This document shows positions 40,758 to 50,066 of a stretch of DNA of 64,000 nt, in pieces; the stretch's first letter is position 1, and each line of letters begins with the position of its first letter. A program made the position numbers and the translations under genes. The stretch comes from PMNU01 sp035479375 (GTDB taxonomy: Bacteria > Patescibacteriota > Saccharimonadia > Saccharimonadales > UBA4665), in contig DATIIT010000004.1 of the NCBI GenBank assembly GCA_035479375.1, positions 77,655 to 141,654 of the forward strand, in the 5' to 3' direction. The notes beneath the pieces were generated by a model. The model ran no database searches, was not told the DNA's origin, and was given only the letters and a program-made list of their open reading frames with translations.

Positions 40758-40817
40758 ATGACATCACTACCTACCGGTTGCACTGCTGCGTGTGTCAGCG
40801 GCCGCCTGCGCGGCTAA
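40758..40817 (+). CDS. 19-residue leader peptide MTSLPTGCTAACVSGRLRG
   Basis: ATG 40758 follows a ribosome site GGAAAGG at the right spacing and the frame ends at TAA 40815. The peptide has two Cys. Its last codons form a hairpin (GCCGC-CTGC-GCGGC, 40801-40814), and a second hairpin (40873-40887) covers the ribosome site of the exporter gene. This layout is that of translation-attenuation leaders, for example bmrB before the BmrCD exporter genes. An alternative 34-codon frame from ATG 40742 overlaps it but lacks a ribosome site. Confidence 0.55.
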   Translation: MTSLPTGCTAACVSGRLRG

Positions 40818-40872
40818 GCTGCGCACCATTCGTGCCCTCGTTTTAGACATTTTTGTCATACATATTACCTAA

Positions 40873-40887
40873 CTCCGAAAAGCGGAG
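40873..40887 (+). promoter_or_regulatory. hairpin covering the ribosome site of the first ABC exporter gene
   Basis: CTCCG (40873-40877) pairs with CGGAG (40883-40887). GGAG is the only ribosome site for the ATG at 40896, so the hairpin should block initiation unless opened. It forms the downstream part of the leader described at 40758. Confidence 0.6.
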
Positions 40888-40895
40888 ACCCTGCT

Positions 40896-42683
40896 ATGGA
40901 AAAATCAGATATTACCAAAGAAACTATCCGCTACTACTGGCGGCACATGCGCAAATATCCGCGCAAGCTGCTGGGCATTTTTATAACCGTGCCGTTGTCA
41001 GTGCTGCTGCTAGGCTTCATCCCGTCTTATGTTGTGTCGCGTATTCTACAACGAGTTAGCAGCGGACACTACGTGCATGGCCAATTGTGGGCCAGTTTTG
41101 GGCCAGACCTACTTTTGTACGCCGGCGCGGTGCTGCTGAGTGGCGTGGTCCTGTGGCGCATCGCCGTGTATTTTGTATGGACGCTAGAAATTAACGTCAC
41201 CCGCGACGTTTACCGCGACGTGTTCGACCACCTCATGGGCATGAGCGCTAACTTCCACAGTAACCGCTTCAGCGGCTCGCTCGTCTCGCAAACCAACAAG
41301 TTAGCGGGCGCCTACGTCATGCTGGCCGACGCCGTTATTTTCGAGACGCTTACCCTGGCCCTGGCCTTCATCTTCACCTTTGTAATTTTAGTGCCGCGCG
41401 TGCCGTGGATTGCCACTTTCCTGATAGGCTTTGCCCTGGTGTTCATCGCGCTGTCGCTAAAAATCAGCAAAAACGTGCGTGAGTTGCGCCACAGAGAGGC
41501 TAGCGCCGAAACCGCGCAGACCGGGCAGCTGTCCGACACAATCACCAACATCATGGCGGTCAAAAGCTTTGCCGGCGGAGGTATTGAGCGCAAACTATTT
41601 GCCCGGGCAACTGGTGAGACGGGCGCCGCCTCGCACCGCGTGATGCGCGCCGCCACCAAGCAAGACGCCATTTTTGGCGCCAGCACCACGCTGGCCGGCG
41701 TCGTGGCCTTGGTGTTGGCCGTGGCTAGCATGGTGCTGTTCCACGCCAACGTCGGCACGGCGTTTTTGGTAATCACCTACTCCAGCGGCATCACCCAACG
41801 GCTGTGGGACTTTGTGCGCGGGACGCTACGCAACTACAACCGCGGCCTTGGCGACGCCCGGGCGATGATTGGCGTCTTGGCCATTGAGCCAGAGGTGCTC
41901 GACCCAGAACAGCCAGAAAAAGTCCGCATTAAACAAGGCGAGATCACCTTCGACAACATGGCCTTCACCCACCCGGACTCGCGCAGCAACGAGACGCTGT
42001 TTGATGGGCTCAACCTGCGCATCAAAGCCGGGGAAAAGATTGGGCTGGTGGGGCACTCTGGCTCGGGCAAATCCACGCTCACCCGTTTGCTGCTGCGCTT
42101 CAGCGACGTGGACGGTGGCCGGATTTTAATTGACGGCCAAAATATCGCCGCCATCACCCAGGACGACCTGCGCCGCAACGTGGCCTACGTCCCCCAAGAA
42201 CCGCTGCTGTTCCACCGCACCATCCGCGAAAACATTGCCTACGGCAAGCCGGACGCCACCAAAAAAGAGATCGAGGCAGCGGCGCGCAAAGCCTACGCCG
42301 GCGAGTTCATTGCCCACCTGCCGCAAGGCTACGACACCTTGGTAGGCGAACGCGGTGTGAAGCTGTCCGGCGGGCAGCGGCAGCGCATCGCCATTGCCCG
42401 CGCCATCTTAAAAGACGCACCCATTTTGGTGCTGGATGAAGCCACCAGCGCGCTGGACAGCGAGAGCGAAAAGCTCATCCAGGCCGCCTTATGGGAGCTT
42501 ATGAAAGGCCGCACGGCCATTGTAATCGCCCACCGCTTAAGCACCATCCAAAAAATGGACCGCATCATTGTGCTAGAGGATGGCGCCATCGCCGAAGAAG
42601 GCACACATAAGTCACTATTGACGAGTAAAGGAACCTATGCCAAACTCTGGGCGCACCAGAGCGGCGGGTTTATTGAGGACTAA
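40896..42683 (+). CDS. ABC exporter half-transporter 1
   Basis: A 595-residue fused exporter: about six transmembrane helices in residues 1-320, then the ATPase. Walker A is GHSGSGKSTLTR, signature LSGGQRQRIAIARA, Walker B ILVLDEATSALDS with the catalytic Glu, and switch His in IAHRLSTIQKMDRI. It ends AKLWAHQSGGFIED. It exports lipids, peptides or drugs as a dimer, perhaps with transporter 2, whose ATG follows the stop by 1 nt. Expression is likely governed by the leader ORF. Confidence 0.95.
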   Translation: MEKSDITKETIRYYWRHMRKYPRKLLGIFITVPLSVLLLGFIPSYVVSRILQRVSSGHYVHGQLWASFGPDLLLYAGAVLLSGVVLWRIAVYFVWTLEINVTRDVYRDVFDHLMGMSANFHSNRFSGSLVSQTNKLAGAYVMLADAVIFETLTLALAFIFTFVILVPRVPWIATFLIGFALVFIALSLKISKNVRELRHREASAETAQTGQLSDTITNIMAVKSFAGGGIERKLFARATGETGAASHRVMRAATKQDAIFGASTTLAGVVALVLAVASMVLFHANVGTAFLVITYSSGITQRLWDFVRGTLRNYNRGLGDARAMIGVLAIEPEVLDPEQPEKVRIKQGEITFDNMAFTHPDSRSNETLFDGLNLRIKAGEKIGLVGHSGSGKSTLTRLLLRFSDVDGGRILIDGQNIAAITQDDLRRNVAYVPQEPLLFHRTIRENIAYGKPDATKKEIEAAARKAYAGEFIAHLPQGYDTLVGERGVKLSGGQRQRIAIARAILKDAPILVLDEATSALDSESEKLIQAALWELMKGRTAIVIAHRLSTIQKMDRIIVLEDGAIAEEGTHKSLLTSKGTYAKLWAHQSGGFIED

Positions 42684-42684
42684 C

Positions 42685-44436
42685 ATGGAAAATTACCCCG
42701 CCATCCGGGCATTTTTGAGCTACGTTGGCCGGTTTAAGGGTGCGTTTTGGCTGACGTCTAGCGTGTTCGCCATGTCCAACCTGGTGATTGCCACCATACC
42801 GTGGCTCATTGGGCGGCTGGCGCAAAGTTTGAGCCACCACAACCAGCACATCATCTTGTGGACGGCCTTGTTAATTGTGGCCAGCGTCGGCCACGACTTC
42901 TTGTGGCGCGGCGGCGAAGTGCTGATTCTAAAGCTGATCATCTGGCGCAACAACCGCTTCGACGACGTCGTGTTTGAGGCCATTGTGCAGCAGCCATACG
43001 GCTATTTTGTAGACAAATTTACTGGCAAAATCAGCAGCTACGCCAACCGGCTGGGCAACGAATACCGCAGCCTCATGGACAGCTGCTTTGAAAGCTACAT
43101 TAACCTGGTGGTGGCCATGCCGGTGATCGCCGCCACGATGTTCACGGTTAATATCTACACTGGCTGCATCTTTGTGGCGTCGGTGCTCATGATGTTCGTG
43201 CTGGGCCGCAAGCTCGCCCAGCTGGCTGCCGTGGCCGAGCGCCGCAAAACAGATACCGAGTCCAACCTCCACGGCCACATCGTGGACGCCATCGCCAACT
43301 TTGTGAGCATCAAAGCCTACGGCAGCGAGCGCCGCGAAACCCGCCACGTGCACGACAAGCGCAGCGAGCTGATCCGCGTGGCCGAGGCCTCCTGGAAGCG
43401 CGACATCTTCTTTTGGGGCGGCATGAGCCTGTTTGTGCGCTGGATTATCTGGCCGGCCACCTTCATCGTGAACGTCTATTTATATGTGCACGGGCATATG
43501 GGCCTGGCGCAGATGACCACCTTCCTGGCCGCCATTGTGCTGTTCTCTAACTTCATATGGGAAGTTATCTGGAACGTGTCGCAGCTCAATATTAAGGTCG
43601 CCACCATCGAGGAAGCCTACCGTTACCTGTTTGGCACGCGCAACATCTTTACCACGCCGCTGCCGCCGGCGCCCAAAGCGCTGCCGGAAACCGCGTTCAA
43701 GCAAGCGCTGGAGCTGCGCAACCTCTCCTTCGCCTACCCGGACAAGCCGGATGTGGAAGTGCTGCACGGCATCAACCTGGTCATTAAGCACGGCGAGCGC
43801 GTGGGCGTTGTGGGGCCGAGCGGCGGGGGCAAGTCTACCTTGCTCAAGCTGCTCTTGGGATATTACCCCGTGGCCGACGGCCAGCTGCTGCTAGACAACA
43901 CGCCAATAGACACCCGCCAGCTCACCAACCTCACGGCCTATGTGCCGCAGGACACGGCCATGTTCCACCGTTCTATCAACGATAACATCGCTTACGGCAA
44001 GCCGGGCGCCAGCGAAGAGGCCATCCTGGCCGCTGCCAAAGCCGCCCAGGCGCACGGCTTTATTGGCGAGCTGGATGCCGGCTACGGCACGCTGGTGGGC
44101 GAGCGCGGCATCAAGCTATCTGGCGGGCAAAGACAACGCGTGGCCATTGCCCGGGCAATCCTAAAAGACGCGCCGCTGCTCATGCTGGACGAAGCCACCT
44201 CCGCCCTAGACTCAGAAAGCGAGCAGCTCATCCAAACCGCGCTGTGGCGGCTCATGCAGGGCCGCACGGCCATTGTCATTGCCCACCGCTTATCAACAAT
44301 CCAAAAAATGGACCGCATTTTGGTGCTGGATAAAGGTACAATCGTAGAGCAAGGCACGCACCGCCAGCTGCTAGACAGCGGCGGCATCTACGCCAAACTC
44401 TGGCAGCACCAAAGCGGCGGATTTATAGAGGAATAA
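42685..44436 (+). CDS. ABC exporter half-transporter 2
   Basis: 583 residues from ATG 42685 (MENYPAIRAFLSYVG), one base after the previous stop. Same layout as transporter 1: membrane domain to ~325, then Walker A GPSGGGKSTLLK, signature LSGGQRQRVAIARA, Walker B LLMLDEATSALDS and switch His. It ends AKLWQHQSGGFIEE. The membrane domain is clearly different from transporter 1, so a heterodimer is plausible. The next gene starts 1 nt after its stop. Confidence 0.95.
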   Translation: MENYPAIRAFLSYVGRFKGAFWLTSSVFAMSNLVIATIPWLIGRLAQSLSHHNQHIILWTALLIVASVGHDFLWRGGEVLILKLIIWRNNRFDDVVFEAIVQQPYGYFVDKFTGKISSYANRLGNEYRSLMDSCFESYINLVVAMPVIAATMFTVNIYTGCIFVASVLMMFVLGRKLAQLAAVAERRKTDTESNLHGHIVDAIANFVSIKAYGSERRETRHVHDKRSELIRVAEASWKRDIFFWGGMSLFVRWIIWPATFIVNVYLYVHGHMGLAQMTTFLAAIVLFSNFIWEVIWNVSQLNIKVATIEEAYRYLFGTRNIFTTPLPPAPKALPETAFKQALELRNLSFAYPDKPDVEVLHGINLVIKHGERVGVVGPSGGGKSTLLKLLLGYYPVADGQLLLDNTPIDTRQLTNLTAYVPQDTAMFHRSINDNIAYGKPGASEEAILAAAKAAQAHGFIGELDAGYGTLVGERGIKLSGGQRQRVAIARAILKDAPLLMLDEATSALDSESEQLIQTALWRLMQGRTAIVIAHRLSTIQKMDRILVLDKGTIVEQGTHRQLLDSGGIYAKLWQHQSGGFIEE

Positions 44437-44437
44437 T

Positions 44438-46219
44438 ATGAGTAACCCCAACCCCCAACGAGCGAGCGCCGCAGCCACCAACTTGGCCGTGCGGCACTAC
44501 GCCCGGCAAATTTGGCGCCACCGCAAGTATCTGCTGAGCGCAATTGTGCTGGTGGCGCTCGGCAACGTCTTTACGTCGTACCTGCCGCCGCTGGCCGTGG
44601 CCGCGCTTATCCGGCATTTTCCGCACACCGTACCTAGCCTGCACCAGCTCGCGCCGTACCTGCTGCTGTTTGGCGGCGCCTGGTTTTTGGGCGAGATGCT
44701 GTGGCGCGCCACCTTCCTATTGCTGTCGCGCGGTGAGTTCCGCGCCATCAACGACCTCTACGTAGACGGCCTGGCCGAGCTGCAAAAGAAAGATATTGGT
44801 TTTTTCCACAACAACTTCGCCGGCTCGCTCACCAAAAAGACGCTGGCCTACGGCAAAAACTTTGAAAACTTTTTTGACACGCTCAACTTTAACGTTGGCG
44901 CCAATGTGCTGCCGCTGTTGTTTGTAGGCTTTGTGCTGTGGCGGTTTTCGCCGTGGCTGGTGGCGGCGCTGCTGGGCATGCTGGTGGGCGCCGGGGCGAT
45001 TATTATGCCCCTGATCCGCAAGCGGCGGCGGCTGGTGGCCATCCGCGAAGACTCCAGCAACGTCATGGCCGGGCACGTGGCCGACGTCATTGGCAACATG
45101 GACGCCGTGCAGGCCTTTGCCCACCACGAATACGAGCAAAAACAGCACGTGCACAACGTGCGCACCTACATGGACCTAGCGCTAAAGTCTTGGGATTACC
45201 ACACCCTGCGCGTAGACATGTCCATTTCCCCGCTGTACGTCGGCGCCAACGTGCTCGGCCTGGCGCTGGCCGTGCTTTTAGGGCACAGTGCCAACCAAGT
45301 AGCCACCATTTTTGTGACGTTTAGCTACTTTGCTTCGGCCACGCGCATTTTGTGGGAGTTTAACCAAACCTACCGCAACCTGGAAAACGCCATTGCCGAG
45401 GCCGCGCAGTTCACCGAGCTGCTGCTGGCGCCGCCGGCCATCCAGGAAGTGCCCAATGCCAAGCGTCTGCACGTCACCAAGGGCGAGGTCGATTTCCGCG
45501 GCGTGGACTTCTCGTACAAAAGTGGGCGGCCGTTGTTCCAGGGGCTTAACCTGCACATCCGGCCGGGCGAAAAAATCGCGCTGGTGGGGCACTCTGGTGG
45601 CGGCAAGTCTACCATTACTAAGCTGCTGCTGAGGTTTGTGGACATCCAAAACGGCGAGCTGCTGGTAGACGGCCAAAACATTGCCGCGGTGCGCATTACA
45701 GACCTGCGCCAAGCAATTGCCTACGTGCCGCAGGAGCCGGTGATGTTCCACCGCACCATTCGCGAAAACATCCGTTACGGCCGGTTGGACGCCAGCGACA
45801 AAGACGTCATTGAGGCCGCCAAGAAAGCTAACGCCCACGAGTTCATCAGCAAATTGCCCGAGGGCTACGACACTTTGGTGGGCGAACGCGGCGTGAAGTT
45901 GTCTGGCGGCCAACGGCAGCGCGTGGCCATTGCCCGGGCGATCATCAAAAACGCGCCTATTTTGGTGCTGGACGAAGCCACTAGCGCGCTGGACAGTGAA
46001 AGCGAAAAGCTCATCCAAACCGCCCTGCGCGAGCTTATGGAAAAGCGCACCGCCATTGTCATTGCCCACCGCCTCAGCACCATCCAAAAAATGGACCGCA
46101 TCATTGTGCTGGAAAACGGCGCCATTACCGAGCAAGGCACGCACGACGAGCTGCGCGCCCACAATGGCACCTACGCCAAACTCTGGGCACACCAGAGCGG
46201 CGGGTTTATTGAGGAATAA
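44438..46219 (+). CDS. ABC exporter half-transporter 3
   Basis: A 593-residue exporter beginning with a cytoplasmic helix (RASAAATNLAVRHYARQIWR), six helices, and an ATPase with GHSGGGKSTITK, LSGGQRQRVAIARA, LVLDEATSALDS and IAHRLSTIQ. The tail is AKLWAHQSGGFIEE. Its coding end overlaps the convergent unknown gene by 14 nt. All catalytic residues are intact, as in the other three. Confidence 0.95.
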   Translation: MSNPNPQRASAAATNLAVRHYARQIWRHRKYLLSAIVLVALGNVFTSYLPPLAVAALIRHFPHTVPSLHQLAPYLLLFGGAWFLGEMLWRATFLLLSRGEFRAINDLYVDGLAELQKKDIGFFHNNFAGSLTKKTLAYGKNFENFFDTLNFNVGANVLPLLFVGFVLWRFSPWLVAALLGMLVGAGAIIMPLIRKRRRLVAIREDSSNVMAGHVADVIGNMDAVQAFAHHEYEQKQHVHNVRTYMDLALKSWDYHTLRVDMSISPLYVGANVLGLALAVLLGHSANQVATIFVTFSYFASATRILWEFNQTYRNLENAIAEAAQFTELLLAPPAIQEVPNAKRLHVTKGEVDFRGVDFSYKSGRPLFQGLNLHIRPGEKIALVGHSGGGKSTITKLLLRFVDIQNGELLVDGQNIAAVRITDLRQAIAYVPQEPVMFHRTIRENIRYGRLDASDKDVIEAAKKANAHEFISKLPEGYDTLVGERGVKLSGGQRQRVAIARAIIKNAPILVLDEATSALDSESEKLIQTALRELMEKRTAIVIAHRLSTIQKMDRIIVLENGAITEQGTHDELRAHNGTYAKLWAHQSGGFIEE

Positions 46220-46829
46220 CCCGCTGCGACAGCGCCGTGTGCGCTGCCCTGTATTTTACGTCCCACTCGTGCGTCGTCCCCACGCTCACCGGCACAGATG
46301 GGTTAGCCAGGATAACCGTTCTGTTAACATTATTGCCAAGGACGAGTCGCCGCCCGCCGTGCACAAACCGCCTTTCCCACCACGCCCTCATCTGGCGCTG
46401 TGGATACCCCAAGACCGCGTCCGGCCTTCCGGGCGCCATGGCGGTGACAAGGTCAGCATACCCAAACACTGTGTCCGGCGGCGAAGACAAGACAAGGTGC
46501 GTAAACAACGCGCGCCCGAGCCATAGCGGGGTGCCTTCGCGGGCCGGCTGCGCCCTATGGGAGGCGTCTATGCCAGTATACGGCACCTCATTATACGGAA
46601 ACGAAGACCGCCCCGCCCTGCCATACACCAAGACCTCTTGCGCGCCAAATAGCACACTCACCCTAGCAGGGTCGTCGGAGTTAGCGGCCGTGTTATAGTC
46701 CTGGGCAAGCAGCGCGCGCTGTGCCTCTGCCAGGTCGTCCGGTGAAAAAACAGGGCGCTCACCGTAATCTATGAGGTGCGCAAAATATGGGTTTCCCTCA
46801 ATTCCAAGTAACTCTTCTCCGGCTGCCAT
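46206..46829 (-). CDS. soluble protein of unknown function inserted in the exporter cluster
   Basis: A 207-residue soluble protein on the opposite strand between exporters 3 and 4. It starts MAAGEELLGIEGNPYFAHLID and later has DAVLGYPQRQMRAWWERRFVHGGRRLVLGNN, a basic aromatic stretch that might bind nucleic acid, but no family is recognised. TACACT lies 6 nt before the ATG (leaderless). It breaks the exporter operon, so exporter 4 needs its own promoter (TATACT at 46850-46855 region, 10 nt before that ATG). Confidence 0.7.
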   Translation of the reverse strand: MAAGEELLGIEGNPYFAHLIDYGERPVFSPDDLAEAQRALLAQDYNTAANSDDPARVSVLFGAQEVLVYGRAGRSSFPYNEVPYTGIDASHRAQPAREGTPLWLGRALFTHLVLSSPPDTVFGYADLVTAMAPGRPDAVLGYPQRQMRAWWERRFVHGGRRLVLGNNVNRTVILANPSVPVSVGTTHEWDVKYRAAHTALSQRVIPQ

Positions 46830-46865
46830 CCGCCCAGTGTAGCATATAGTATACTAGAGGGAACT

Positions 46866-48629
46866 ATGGGAGAAGACGTATCCGTTGACCGGTCTAGTAT
46901 CCGTTTATTTTGGCAGGCTACCCTGCGTGCGCCGCGGCATTTGCTGTGGCTGGCGGCGCTGAGCCCTATTGGCAGTGTTTTTTTGAATACGGTGGTGCCG
47001 TTGTTTGTGGGCAAAATCCTGGCCAGTTTGGGGCACGGCAATGCGCCCACCATGCACTATGTGTGGTATTTTGGCGCGGCCGCGGCTATTGGGTTTACTT
47101 GTAACCGCATTGGTTTTGTGTCGTTTTTACGCTTACAGGCCGAGGTAATGCGGCTGCTGCAGGAGCAAGCCTTAGCCGCCCTGCTCAGGCGCAGCGTGGG
47201 CTTCCACAATAACAACGTTGGCGGCAAGCTGGTGTCCGACGCCATCGATTTTCCCAATGGTTTTGGCCAAGTGGTAAACGGCGTGGTCACCAACCTGCTG
47301 CCGCTGGGCATGATACTTTTAGCCGGCACGGCGGTCATTTTTAGCGAATCGTGGAAGCTTGGCCTGGTAATTTTGCTGATGACTGTTGTCACTATCGGCA
47401 GCGGCATATACGAGAGTAACCGGCGCTCTGGCTTGCGCCGGAACCGGCTCATCGTTACCAAAGACCTCACCAGCCACCTGGCAGACACCATTTTAAACGT
47501 CCAAACGGTAAAGACGTTTGCCCGCGAGGACGACGAGCTGCAGTCCCACGCTGTCTACGGCCGCAAACTTGCCGATATGCGCTTGCGCGACTGGGGCAAA
47601 GCCGCCCAAAACGGCAGCAACCGCGTTGCGGCGCTGCTGGTGATGCAGGCCGTCTTTGTAGTGGTGGTGCTCAGGCTGGTGCAGCATGACCCGGCGCTGC
47701 TGGGCATTGGCATTTTTGCGTTCTCGTTTACCATTACGCTCAGCAACCGGCTGTTCGACATCAACAACATGCTGCGGGCGGCGGAGGACGGCCTGCTCAT
47801 GGCCTCGCCAATGACCGAGATTTTACAGCAAGACATCGAGATCACCGACCGGCCGGGCGCCAAGGCATTGCAAGTGCCGCACGGCGCCATCGACCTCCAA
47901 AACGTCACCTTTGAATACCGTGACGAAACCACCGCCCAAACGGTATTTGAAAAATTGAACGTGGCGATTAAAGCCGGCGAGAAAATCGGCCTGGTGGGGC
48001 CGAGCGGCGGCGGCAAGTCCACGCTCACCCGCTTGCTGCTGCGCTTTGAAGACATTGCCAGCGGCGAAATACTCATTGACGGGCAAAATGTGGCCGCGGT
48101 GACGCAGGCCTCGCTGCGCAGCAAAATTTCCTACGTGCCGCAGGAGCCGCTGTTGTTCCACCGCTCGGTGCGCGAAAATATCGCCTACGGCAGCCCGGGC
48201 GTGGCGCTGGCCAAAGTACGGCGCGCGGCCGGCCTGGCGCATGCCGACGAGTTTATCGACAAGCTCAAAGACAGCTACGACACGGTGGTGGGCGAACGCG
48301 GCGTGAAGCTGTCTGGCGGCCAAAGGCAGCGCATTGCCATTGCCCGAGCCATTTTAAAGGACGCGCCAATCCTCATTTTAGATGAAGCCACCAGCGCGCT
48401 GGACTCGGAGAGCGAGGTGCTCATCCAGGACGCGCTCTGGAAGCTCATGCAGAACCGCACGGCCATCGTCATTGCCCACCGGCTCAGCACCATCCAGAAA
48501 ATGGACCGCATTTTGGTGCTGGACGAGGGCGAAATTGTAGAGCAAGGCACGCACGCCGAGCTACTCAAGCACAAAGGCCTGTACGCCAAACTGTGGAAGC
48601 ACCAGAGCGGCGGGTTTATTGAGGATTAG
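46866..48629 (+). CDS. ABC exporter half-transporter 4
   Basis: A 587-residue exporter with six helices (PIGSVFLNTVVPLFVGKIL...), Walker A GPSGGGKSTLTR, signature LSGGQRQRIAIARA, Walker B LILDEATSALDS and IAHRLSTIQKMDRI. The tail is AKLWKHQSGGFIED, the same as in exporters 1-3. Its own promoter (TATACT, 10 nt before ATG) suggests separate control. It may pair with exporter 3 or act as a homodimer. Confidence 0.95.
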   Translation: MGEDVSVDRSSIRLFWQATLRAPRHLLWLAALSPIGSVFLNTVVPLFVGKILASLGHGNAPTMHYVWYFGAAAAIGFTCNRIGFVSFLRLQAEVMRLLQEQALAALLRRSVGFHNNNVGGKLVSDAIDFPNGFGQVVNGVVTNLLPLGMILLAGTAVIFSESWKLGLVILLMTVVTIGSGIYESNRRSGLRRNRLIVTKDLTSHLADTILNVQTVKTFAREDDELQSHAVYGRKLADMRLRDWGKAAQNGSNRVAALLVMQAVFVVVVLRLVQHDPALLGIGIFAFSFTITLSNRLFDINNMLRAAEDGLLMASPMTEILQQDIEITDRPGAKALQVPHGAIDLQNVTFEYRDETTAQTVFEKLNVAIKAGEKIGLVGPSGGGKSTLTRLLLRFEDIASGEILIDGQNVAAVTQASLRSKISYVPQEPLLFHRSVRENIAYGSPGVALAKVRRAAGLAHADEFIDKLKDSYDTVVGERGVKLSGGQRQRIAIARAILKDAPILILDEATSALDSESEVLIQDALWKLMQNRTAIVIAHRLSTIQKMDRILVLDEGEIVEQGTHAELLKHKGLYAKLWKHQSGGFIED

Positions 48630-48680
48630 CCTGCGGATTTTGCCGCGCTGGCCGGGCCACAGGCGCCCAGGGCGCCGGCA

Positions 48681-49256
48681 CTAACCCGCGTCCGGTGCGC
48701 CCGCGCCCAAAGCGCCACCCTTCACTTTCTGCCACTCACGCCACACCAGCCAGATAATCACCACGTCCAGCACAGTTAAGAACCCCATGCCAAAGGTGGG
48801 CTTAACCACCAACAGGTACACTTGGTACACCAAGAATGCGCCCAGCGCGCCGAGCGCCCAGGGGTACGCCCAGTGTTTTTGGCGCAGCAGCGCCACCACC
48901 AGCGCCACTTTTACCGCACCGTGCGTGGCCAAAAATAAAATGGCGAAGGTGTTGTGGCCTTTGGCCAGCTCGTTGCCGAAGTGGGCAACGTGCGAGGCCA
49001 GAAAATCGTGCGGGTCGTTGGCTAGCTCGTTGGCCGTCAGCCAATGTGTCAGGCTGCGGATCGTCGTTGTAGGGACAGCAACAAGCAAAAGTGCACCCAG
49101 CAGCTCCAGCACGCCATCGACACCTTTAATAAGGATGCCGATCTCGTACGTTTTGTCTAGCAGCGTACGCGGATGGAACCACTGGCCGGTTTTTGGGGCC
49201 GGCGGAGTTGGCCGTGCGGCAGGCGGCGGAGCTGGCTGGGGCGCGGGTTTGCTCAA
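48681..49256 (-). CDS. DUF2127 family membrane protein
   Basis: A 191-residue protein with a Pro-rich cytoplasmic start and four helices. KTYEIGILIKGVDGVLELLGALLLV and THGAVKVALVVALLRQKHWAYPWAL are the DUF2127 hallmarks. Function unknown. It directly follows rplY on the same strand (4 nt), so it is co-transcribed with a ribosomal protein gene. Confidence 0.88.
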   Translation of the reverse strand: MSKPAPQPAPPPAARPTPPAPKTGQWFHPRTLLDKTYEIGILIKGVDGVLELLGALLLVAVPTTTIRSLTHWLTANELANDPHDFLASHVAHFGNELAKGHNTFAILFLATHGAVKVALVVALLRQKHWAYPWALGALGAFLVYQVYLLVVKPTFGMGFLTVLDVVIIWLVWREWQKVKGGALGAGAPDAG

Positions 49257-49260
49257 GGGC

Positions 49261-49974
49261 TTACTCCTTCTTTTCGGCGGCTTCGGCTTGGGACTCTTCG
49301 GCCTGCTTTTCGGCCTCCAGGCCTTCGGCGGCTTCGCCTTCGTCTACATCGGCAACCACTTCTTCGTCGGTGGCGTCACCGCCGGCGGCGTCGTTGGCGG
49401 CGGCCAGGGCGCTTGGCTCAAACACGGCGGCCAATTGGTGGTTTTCATCGGTCTTCAGGGTAACGCCTTCGGGGATGATGAGGTCCGCGGCAGTGGCGTG
49501 GTCGCCCACTTCGGCCAATTTTTCGCCGTCAAATTCCAGGAAGTCAGGGATTTTGCTGGGCGTAGCCTCAATTTCCACTGCCTCGGACTGGTGCAGCACT
49601 ACCAAGCCAGCGCGCTCGGCCGGCGTAACTTCGTTGCCTTCGTCCAGTTTGATGCGCACCGGGACTTCGGCCGTGACCTTTTCGTTGGCTTTTACGGCGT
49701 TAAACACCACGTGGCGCAGGGTGTGGCGCTTGGGGTCGATGTCTACTTGCTTGATGAGCGCGGTGTAGTTTTTCTCGCCGGCCTTGAGCTTCACCGGGTG
49801 GTGCTTGCCAGCGGCCTTGTAGGCCTTGACCACTTCCACATACTCGCCGCTGACGTGCACCGACGGCTTGCCATGGTCGTGCACTACGGCCGGCACTTGG
49901 CCTTCACGGCGCAGGTGCTTCACGGCCTTACCAGTGACTTCGCGGGTAGCGAGCTTCAAAATAAAGTCTTCCAT
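49261..49974 (-). CDS. rplY: ribosomal protein bL25 (general stress protein CTC form)
   Basis: A 237-residue CTC-type bL25: the N-terminal 5S-rRNA-binding domain (KLATREVTGKAVKHLRREGQVPAVVHDHGK; YTALIKQVDIDPKRHTLRHVVF) and the longer C-terminal beta domain (IPVRIKL-type region, VLHQSEAVEIEATPSKIPDFLEFD). The last ~50 residues are acidic, Ala/Glu-rich and disordered, longer than usual. It binds 5S rRNA in the large subunit. GGAGG before the ATG gives a standard ribosome site. Confidence 0.94.
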   Translation of the reverse strand: MEDFILKLATREVTGKAVKHLRREGQVPAVVHDHGKPSVHVSGEYVEVVKAYKAAGKHHPVKLKAGEKNYTALIKQVDIDPKRHTLRHVVFNAVKANEKVTAEVPVRIKLDEGNEVTPAERAGLVVLHQSEAVEIEATPSKIPDFLEFDGEKLAEVGDHATAADLIIPEGVTLKTDENHQLAAVFEPSALAAANDAAGGDATDEEVVADVDEGEAAEGLEAEKQAEESQAEAAEKKE

Positions 49975-50066
49975 AAAATATCCTCCTGTTTAGGTCAATT
50001 ACCCATCCTAATAATAAGTATAGCAAACAGTGGACGTTTGCGCCGCACTCCGGTAATGTTAGACAT

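Noticed and set aside
40716..40817. Bacteriocin (RiPP) precursor in the exporter leader
   Set aside because: The peptide is only 19 residues, has no leader/core boundary and no modification enzyme nearby; an attenuation leader explains position and hairpins better.
40853..41059. TTG-started ORF overlapping the start of the first ABC exporter
   Set aside because: It runs out of frame through a clear exporter gene and has no ribosome site.
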